From assembly GCF_023272795.1 (NCBI RefSeq), contig NZ_CP096829.1, positions 5,572,212 through 5,636,211 on the forward strand: a stretch of DNA of 64,000 nucleotides, written 5' to 3'. Numbering within the stretch: the stretch's first letter is position 1; each line of letters opens with the position of its first letter. The translations under genes and the position numbers were made by a program. Source of the DNA: Flavobacterium humidisoli. Lineage in GTDB: Bacteria > Bacteroidota > Bacteroidia > Flavobacteriales > Flavobacteriaceae. The notes beneath the pieces were generated by a model. The model saw only the letters and a program-made list of their open reading frames with translations, searched no databases and was not told the DNA's origin. Positions 60,973 through 64,000 of this stretch are shown in pieces.

Positions 60973-62019
60973 GTGAATATACATGAAAAACACATAAAAC
61001 GCTGCATCGAACTAGCACAAAATGGACTTGGGACAACATATCCGAATCCTATGGTTGGCAGTGTGATTGTTTATGAAGATAAGATTATTGGCGAAGGTTG
61101 GCATAAAAAAGCAGGCGAACCTCACGCAGAGGTAAATGCAGTCAAATCTGTAAAAGATAAATCGCTGTTGAAAAAAGCTACAATTTATGTAAGCTTAGAA
61201 CCTTGCAGTCATTTTGGAAAAACTCCTCCTTGTTGTGATTTGATTATTGCAAATGAAATTCCAAATGTTGTTGTCGGCACAATTGATCCTAACGAAAAAG
61301 TAGCCGGAAGGGGTATTTTAAAATTAATTGAAGCTGGAGCGAATGTTACTGTAGGAGTTTTAGAAGAAGAATGCAACGAACTCAATAAACGCTTTTTTAC
61401 TTTCCATCAAAAAAAGAGACCGTATATTATTTTAAAATGGGCAGAAAGTCAGGACAGCTTTTTAGCTCCAGAAAAAGAAATCGATCAGGCGCGCAAGCCA
61501 ATTTGGATTACCAATCAATATTCAAGACAATTGGTTCACAAATGGCGAACTGAAGAGCAGGCGATTTTGGTTGGAACACAGACTGTTGTTGATGACAATC
61601 CAAAATTAAATGCTCGAGATTGGAACGGTAACAATCCCGTTCGAGTTGTTATTGATCAAAATAATAGAATTGATGAAAACAGTTTTATTTTTGATGACTC
61701 TGTAAAAACTTTTATTTTTTCTAAAGATTCAAAACCATCAAAATACAACACTCAATTTGAAGAACTTGATTTTAATAAAAGTATTATCCCTCAGATTTTG
61801 GATGTTTTATATCAAAATCAAATTCAATCTATAATAATTGAAGGCGGAAGACAAGCGCTCCAATCTTTTATTGATGAAAACCTATGGGATGAAGCTAGAA
61901 TTTTTGTTGGAAAAACGAATTTTCTAAAAGGAACAAGAGCTCCAATTATTACAAGAAAAAACACCACAAAGACTAATATATTAAGTGACGAACTAATACA
62001 AATTAGAAATCATGATTAA
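60973..62019 (+). CDS. ribD: bifunctional riboflavin deaminase-reductase RibD
   Basis: The 348-residue protein has an N-terminal zinc deaminase (HAEVNAV and PCSHFGKTPPCC) and a C-terminal reductase (HKWRTEEQAILVGTQTV, NPVRVVIDQ). They convert the pyrimidine precursor of riboflavin by deamination and side-chain reduction. The GTG at 60973 is the only plausible start, as the next ATG is near residue 27 inside the domain. Its stop overlaps the next gene by 8 bp. The mRNA may be leaderless. Confidence 0.95.
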   Translation: MNIHEKHIKRCIELAQNGLGTTYPNPMVGSVIVYEDKIIGEGWHKKAGEPHAEVNAVKSVKDKSLLKKATIYVSLEPCSHFGKTPPCCDLIIANEIPNVVVGTIDPNEKVAGRGILKLIEAGANVTVGVLEEECNELNKRFFTFHQKKRPYIILKWAESQDSFLAPEKEIDQARKPIWITNQYSRQLVHKWRTEEQAILVGTQTVVDDNPKLNARDWNGNNPVRVVIDQNNRIDENSFIFDDSVKTFIFSKDSKPSKYNTQFEELDFNKSIIPQILDVLYQNQIQSIIIEGGRQALQSFIDENLWDEARIFVGKTNFLKGTRAPIITRKNTTKTNILSDELIQIRNHD

Positions 62020-62614
62020 TGCGATAATTTTTGACTTTGGAGATATTTTTATCAATTTAGATAAACCTGCCACAATTTCTGGTTTGCAAAAACTAGGAAT
62101 GAAAGAATGGAATACTGAATTGGATCAATTAAATCTTTCTTTTGAAGCTGGAGCTATTTCATCAGAAGATTTTATTGGAGGTTTTCAAAAACAATTACCA
62201 AATGCTTCTAAAGAAGATATTTTGAAAGCTTGGAATGCAGTATTGGCAGATTTCCCTTTTTATCGTCTAGAGTTTCTTCAGGGATTATCAAAAAAATACC
62301 GCTTGTTCTTGTTGAGTAATACCGATTCTATTCACATTAATACATTTGAAGAAAAAAGCGGAATTTCTTTTTACAAAGATTTTTACGCTTGTTTCGAAAA
62401 AGTATATTTTTCGTTTGATATAGGAATGAGAAAACCAGATCCGAAAATCTATCAATTTGTATTGGAGCAAAATAATCTAGTTGCAGAAAACACTTTGTTT
62501 GTTGATGATAAAACAGAAAACACAGACAGTGCCGCAGCTTTAGGAATTAAAGTTTGGAATCTTCAAGTTGGAAAAGAAGATGTTGTAGATTTATTCGACA
62601 AAGAATTATTATAA
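62012..62614 (+). CDS. HAD-superfamily hydrolase (HAD-IA)
   Basis: The 200-residue phosphatase has motif I IIFDFGDIFINLD (nucleophile Asp8, second Asp at 11), motif II LLSNTDSIH, motif III Lys in FDIGMRKPDPKIY and motif IV LFVDDKTENTD. The DxxD form of motif I, with Gly between, resembles members acting on small phosphorylated metabolites. It begins within the ribD coding end (ATG at 62012) and is therefore translationally coupled. It may remove a phosphate in flavin synthesis, but this is inference from position only. Confidence 0.85.
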   Translation: MINAIIFDFGDIFINLDKPATISGLQKLGMKEWNTELDQLNLSFEAGAISSEDFIGGFQKQLPNASKEDILKAWNAVLADFPFYRLEFLQGLSKKYRLFLLSNTDSIHINTFEEKSGISFYKDFYACFEKVYFSFDIGMRKPDPKIYQFVLEQNNLVAENTLFVDDKTENTDSAAALGIKVWNLQVGKEDVVDLFDKELL

Positions 62615-62642
62615 AGCATTTTAATTCTTTTAAAAAATATTC

Positions 62643-62721
62643 AGCCACAGATTAAAGGATTTTCACAGATTTATTATGTGAGCAAAAGAAAAATCCTTTT
62701 TAATTCTTTTAATCTGTGGCT
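62643..62721. repeat. AGCCACAGATTAAAGG inverted repeat
   Basis: The left arm AGCCACAGATTAAAGGATTTT (21 bp; cited as two halves AGCCACAGATT and AAAGGATTTT) pairs with 62690-62721 with an 11-nt bulge on the right side. The right end overlaps the longer possible N-terminus of the next gene. Confidence 0.8.
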
Positions 62722-62742
62722 AAAAAATATAAACCTTTACAA

Positions 62743-63375
62743 TTGGAAATTAACGATACTTATCAAACTATTGCATCTGCATCTGAAGAAATACTGTTTA
62801 AAGAAAAAGGCAGTAAATTCTTTGGTTATGCCTTTCCGATCGATCATGAAGATGAAGTAAAACCAATTATAGAGGAGCTTAAAAAGCAGCATCCGCACGC
62901 AGTACATTATTGCTACGCTTACCAAATTGGTGTTGGAAATAAAATCTCGTATCGTGCCAACGACGATGGAGAACCAAGCAATACAGCTGGAGCCCCAATT
63001 TACGGCCAAATACAATCTTTTGGCTTAACGAACGTTCTAGTTGTAGTCGTTCGTATTTTTGGTGGAGTAAAATTAGGCGTTGGCGGTTTAATTTCGGCAT
63101 ATCGAACAACTGCACAACAGACTTTGGAAGTTTGTGAAATTATTGAAAAGACAATTGATGTCCAATTTTTAATTTCATTTGATTACAAAAACATGAATAA
63201 AGTAATGCGAGTTATCAAAGAAAAGAAATTAGAAATCACTTCTCAGGAAATGGAAATGGATGAAATTTCTGGACTGCCAATTGGTAAAATTGTGACAAAA
63301 ACGCGAAAAAAAAATACCGAAACAGTGTTCAGCATTTTTGATTTAATGTTCGAAATTGATATTAAAATTGTGTAA
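62743..63375 (+). CDS. YigZ/IMPACT family protein
   Basis: This 210-residue protein matches the YigZ family with the conserved SKFFGYAFP (N-terminal domain), NDDGEPSNTAGAPI, VVVRIFGGVKLGVGGLI and a C-terminal DUF1949-like domain. A longer frame starts with GTG at 62716, but that codon lies inside the preceding inverted repeat. The TTG at 62743 gives the typical start LEINDTYQTI. The E. coli relative is an uncharacterised translation-associated factor. It has no operon partner except a 128-bp gap to the HAD gene. Confidence 0.85.
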   Translation: MEINDTYQTIASASEEILFKEKGSKFFGYAFPIDHEDEVKPIIEELKKQHPHAVHYCYAYQIGVGNKISYRANDDGEPSNTAGAPIYGQIQSFGLTNVLVVVVRIFGGVKLGVGGLISAYRTTAQQTLEVCEIIEKTIDVQFLISFDYKNMNKVMRVIKEKKLEITSQEMEMDEISGLPIGKIVTKTRKKNTETVFSIFDLMFEIDIKIV

Positions 63376-63399
63376 TTTAACAGCAAAATGAAGGCTGTT

Positions 63400-63813
63400 T
63401 TAACACTTTTCATCAAGTGTTTTAAATATGTCCAAAATATATTCTGGAGGAGCAGTTGGACGCCCCGTTTTTAACGCTACAAATACTAAAATAAATGTCG
63501 CAGTTGTTAATAACTCATTTGCCTCATTGTAAATTGCGCAGTCAAATTCGATCTTCACAGAAGAGTGACTTTTGAAAGTCGTGTGAATTGTCAAAAGTTC
63601 GTCGTATCTCGCCGATTTTTTGTAATTGATGTTCATGTTCACAATTGGAAGACCAATACCGCTTTCTTCCATGCTTTTATACGAAACCCCTTTATTTCTA
63701 AGCCATTCCACGCGTCCAATTTCAAAATAAGGAACATAATTGCCGTGATAAACGACTCCCATTTGGTCAGTTTCTGAGTAACGAACTCGTACTTGAGTCT
63801 GATGATTTTTCAT
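63400..63813 (-). CDS. acyl-CoA thioesterase (YbgC/FadM type hot-dog fold)
   Basis: The 137-residue hot-dog thioesterase has the hallmark catalytic Asp in RYSETDQMGVVYHGNY (about 10-25, Asp16) and a hot-dog helix region (YFEIGRVEWLRNKG). It hydrolyses acyl-CoA or acyl-ACP thioesters. In several Flavobacteria I associate this gene with the dnaA locus; here it diverges from the right end of the window. The 24-bp gap to the YigZ stop means converging genes without a visible terminator. Confidence 0.9.
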   Translation of the reverse strand: MKNHQTQVRVRYSETDQMGVVYHGNYVPYFEIGRVEWLRNKGVSYKSMEESGIGLPIVNMNINYKKSARYDELLTIHTTFKSHSSVKIEFDCAIYNEANELLTTATFILVFVALKTGRPTAPPEYILDIFKTLDEKC

Positions 63814-64000
63814 TTATAAAATATTAAAAAAATTCGAATTTAAAAAGCCGCATTACAACTTTTTTTTATAAAATTAGATACCAAAATATTTTTTTTTACA
63901 GAAATTTGTTCACATATTTGTTATCCCGAAATACGGAATAAAATTGCTCCTCTTTTATTAGGAGAATCTTTATAACAATAATAAAAATTTATCTGAATCT
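63814..64000. other. divergent promoter region at the right edge
   Basis: This AT-rich 187-bp stretch upstream of the thioesterase contains a small hairpin CTCCTCTTTTATTAGGAG at about 63948-63965. No clear dnaA box (TTATCCACA) is present; the nearest look-alike is TTATCCCGA at 63921-63929. No gene starts inside it. The next gene on the right is likely dnaA or another + strand gene, which cannot be seen here. Confidence 0.45.

Noticed and set aside
63921..63929. DnaA box TTATCCCGA
   Set aside because: Two of nine positions deviate and it is alone; not enough for an origin call.

Overview
The window is a low-GC chromosomal segment from a Bacteroidota bacterium, almost certainly a Flavobacterium close to F. 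johnsoniae. This rests on protein content and on promoters of the Bacteroidota type (-33 TTG, about 20 nt, -7 TAnnTTTG), with no clear Shine-Dalgarno sequences. The family set also fits: DUF2795 next to secA, LytTR/LytS two-component genes, DUF6268 outer-membrane barrels, TonB-plug-like modules and the Bacteroidota form of MtaB. No insertion sequence, prophage, integrase, CRISPR array or rRNA operon is visible. The window reads as core chromosome with a few accessory cassettes. The last gene is a YbgC-type thioesterase divergent from the right edge, an arrangement I associate with the dnaA neighbourhood in Flavobacterium; this is inference because dnaA itself is outside the window.

Layout. 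0-8 kb: a truncated DUF4386 membrane protein with a DUF6326 partner, an ABC-F ATPase, an FKBP lipoprotein and O-methyltransferase pair, an exported tail-fibre-like protein, a lipoprotein, a LolD/MacB-type ATPase and a cobalamin adenosyltransferase. 8-12 kb: DUF2795 and secA, then trmH. 12.6-14.8 kb: a compact three-gene cassette of APS kinase, an Fe(II)/2-oxoglutarate hydroxylase and a sulfotransferase, which looks like a hydroxylation-plus-sulfation pathway of unknown target. 15-22 kb: a sirtuin lacking zinc cysteines, a fatty-acid hydroxylase-family protein, purB, a CPA2 antiporter, a 1-Cys peroxiredoxin and an AEC transporter. 22-26 kb: Crp/DoxX, then an Rrf2 regulator and an NAD(P)-binding protein that share a near-identical operator, then meaB. 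26-35 kb: an LTA synthase-like sulfatase, a MATE pump, two outer-membrane barrels, a LytTR/LytS pair and PPK2.

35-46 kb: a prolyl oligopeptidase; an ECF sigma factor, a membrane anti-sigma-like protein and a VWA protein, the last two carrying TonB-plug-like modules; a scramblase-like protein; an SDR; mtaB; and an exported protein of unknown family. 46-55 kb, all on the minus strand: GNAT, HAD, DUF2007, alpha/beta hydrolase, a one-domain DEAD-box protein, an NtrC-like regulator without its DNA-binding domain, a NatAB-type ABC exporter, and grpE-dnaJ. 55-64 kb: a possible small RNA, tRNA-Trp, hisS, a MacB-type permease, prmC, ribD, a HAD phosphatase, a YigZ protein and the thioesterase.

The most striking non-coding signal is the number of different inverted-repeat families in the gaps between genes, mostly at 3' ends. 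At least ten unrelated families are seen. Several have perfect 17-28 bp arms, and some supply the stop codons of flanking genes.
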